Below, piece after piece: positions 63,256-64,000 of a stretch of 64,000 bases of DNA. The position numbers were made by a program, and so were the translations under genes. The stretch spans positions 1 to 64,000 of the forward strand of contig NZ_JAKVIR010000031.1 in assembly GCF_022601975.1 (NCBI RefSeq). Direction: 5' to 3'. Source of the DNA: Pontibacter sp. E15-1 (lineage in GTDB: Bacteria; Bacteroidota; Bacteroidia; Cytophagales; Hymenobacteraceae). Within the stretch, counting starts at the first letter, position 1. Every line of letters starts with the position of its first letter. Below the pieces are notes generated by a model. The model was not told the DNA's origin and searched no databases. It saw only the letters and a list, made by a program, of their open reading frames with translations.

Positions 63256-64000
63256 ATGCAATTTTCAAGATTAAAGATGCTTCTGCAAAACAAAGTGACG
63301 CTGTTGCTTTGCTGCTGCTGTGTAACGCTTGCCTCCTGCGAAGACCCCAACGAGCTTGGGCTCGGCCTGGTGGATGACAACATCTCGGGCAAATTCACCG
63401 ACACGCTTACGGTAAACGTATCCACGGTATACCTCGACTCGGTTGTCTCGTCGAACTCAGGCGCTCTGTTGGCCGGGCAGTATACCACGCCGTTCAGCGG
63501 CACGCTGCAGGGCAGCGCCTTTTTTCAGGTTGGCCTGAGCAGTAGCACCTGGACGGTGGCAGAAGACGCCACCGCCGACTCGGTGAAGCTGATCATGCCA
63601 TACACCAAGTATAGCTATGGCGACACGACACAAGCGGTTTCCTTCTCTGTGCAACGCCTGACGGGGACCATTACCCCGCGCAAGCTGTCTCCTTACTTCT
63701 TCAACGAGGCGCCGCTGTCCTATTTCTACGCCGATAACGTCCTTTACAACGCCAGCACAACCGGCGTGGCAGCGGATGAGCTAGCCGCCTTTACCGTCAT
63801 CCCGCGGCCCAATACCAAAGCCGACACGATTGCCGTCTCGCTTTCCGGTGAGTTGGGGCAGGAGTGGCTCAGCCTTAAAAAGGCCGGAGACGCCCGCCTG
63901 ACAAACGCCACAGACTTTCTGACCTACTTCCCTGGCCTGAAACTTACCGGCACCGCTGGCAACGCCATGGTCGGTTTTTCGACGGCGAACTCCAAAGTGA
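63256..64000 (+). CDS. DUF4270 lipoprotein (partial, runs off window)
   Basis: At least 248 codons from ATG 63256, open to the window end. Signal peptide with four Cys before the lipobox LASC (C28). DUF4270 traits: an N-terminal NELGLGLVDDNI, the STVYLDSVVSS block, and FSGTLQGSAFFQVGLS strands. Such proteins are common surface lipoproteins of Bacteroidetes with unknown role. Translated by hand from the nucleotides. Confidence 0.85.
   Translation, partial: MQFSRLKMLLQNKVTLLLCCCCVTLASCEDPNELGLGLVDDNISGKFTDTLTVNVSTVYLDSVVSSNSGALLAGQYTTPFSGTLQGSAFFQVGLSSSTWTVAEDATADSVKLIMPYTKYSYGDTTQAVSFSVQRLTGTITPRKLSPYFFNEAPLSYFYADNVLYNASTTGVAADELAAFTVIPRPNTKADTIAVSLSGELGQEWLSLKKAGDARLTNATDFLTYFPGLKLTGTAGNAMVGFSTANSKV

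Overview
ORGANISM. The window looks like a chromosomal segment of a Cytophagia-type Bacteroidetes, most like Hymenobacteraceae/Pontibacter (inference from gene content and style, not a database match). Supporting signs are: a SusC/SusD pair; a PorZ-type propeller protein and several proteins with type IX secretion (T9SS) C-terminal domains; DUF4270, TM2/DUF2752 and lamin-tail proteins; the rpsU-xerC-hpf gene order; and promoters of the Bacteroidetes type (TTG/TTTG, about 19-21 bp, TAnnTTTG). Coding DNA is GC-rich except for the susCD operon and the mrr island, which are clearly more AT-rich. I found no rRNA, tRNA, CRISPR array, prophage or transposase gene. LAYOUT. 0-5.8 kb: a conserved hypothetical protein divergent from a 2Fe-2S ferredoxin, then thymidine kinase, PorZ and RecO. 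5.8-12.3 kb: two related FKBP lipoproteins and NrnA (minus strand), Ndk (plus), a LysM protein, a small lipoprotein, an MFS transporter and an alpha/beta hydrolase. 12.5-17.5 kb: Dxs, ScpA, a flippase-like membrane protein and a lipoprotein. 17.5-18.9 kb: a small accessory island with a paired inverted repeat, a 3'-truncated GIY-YIG nuclease gene and an Mrr-like restriction gene. 19-24.1 kb: Asd, a YdjC-family deacetylase and a large lamin-tail protein. 24.1-24.5 kb: a gene-free cluster of short hairpins. 24.6-29.9 kb: a tetR-ABC-hlyD-tolC export operon whose ABC ATPase has lost its catalytic residues. 30-37.8 kb: DEAD-box helicase, SMP-30 lactonase, DUF2752/TM2 pair, secreted M1 peptidase and a MOSC protein. 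38.3-47.5 kb: susC-susD followed by a secreted amidase and an S9 peptidase, which suggests uptake of peptide or amide nutrients rather than glycans. 47.6-53 kb: PAP2 phosphatase, MetK, hpf-xerC-rpsU and an acyl-CoA dehydrogenase. 53.4-59.9 kb: CpsB-type phosphatase, an SDR enzyme, a TPR protein, phosphosulfolactate synthase, DUF368 (undecaprenyl-phosphate translocase family), AroE and DUF1232. 60-64 kb: an ECF sigma factor overlapping a gene for a membrane-anchored protein with a barrel-like C-terminus, a lipoprotein, and a DUF4270 lipoprotein running off the window end. BEST LEADS. (1) The ABC exporter has a Walker A motif, but its signature motif, Walker B glutamate, Q-loop and H-loop are all replaced. 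(2) The sigma factor overlaps an unusual TM-plus-barrel protein. (3) The mrr / truncated GIY-YIG island is flanked by a REPIN-like inverted repeat. (4) There are several perfect long palindromes and hairpin clusters between genes, one in a divergent gap where a terminator is not expected. (5) A GGTAT/ATACC word is enriched in core genes but not in susC. Most of the window is ordinary housekeeping content, and I see no single clearly new system.
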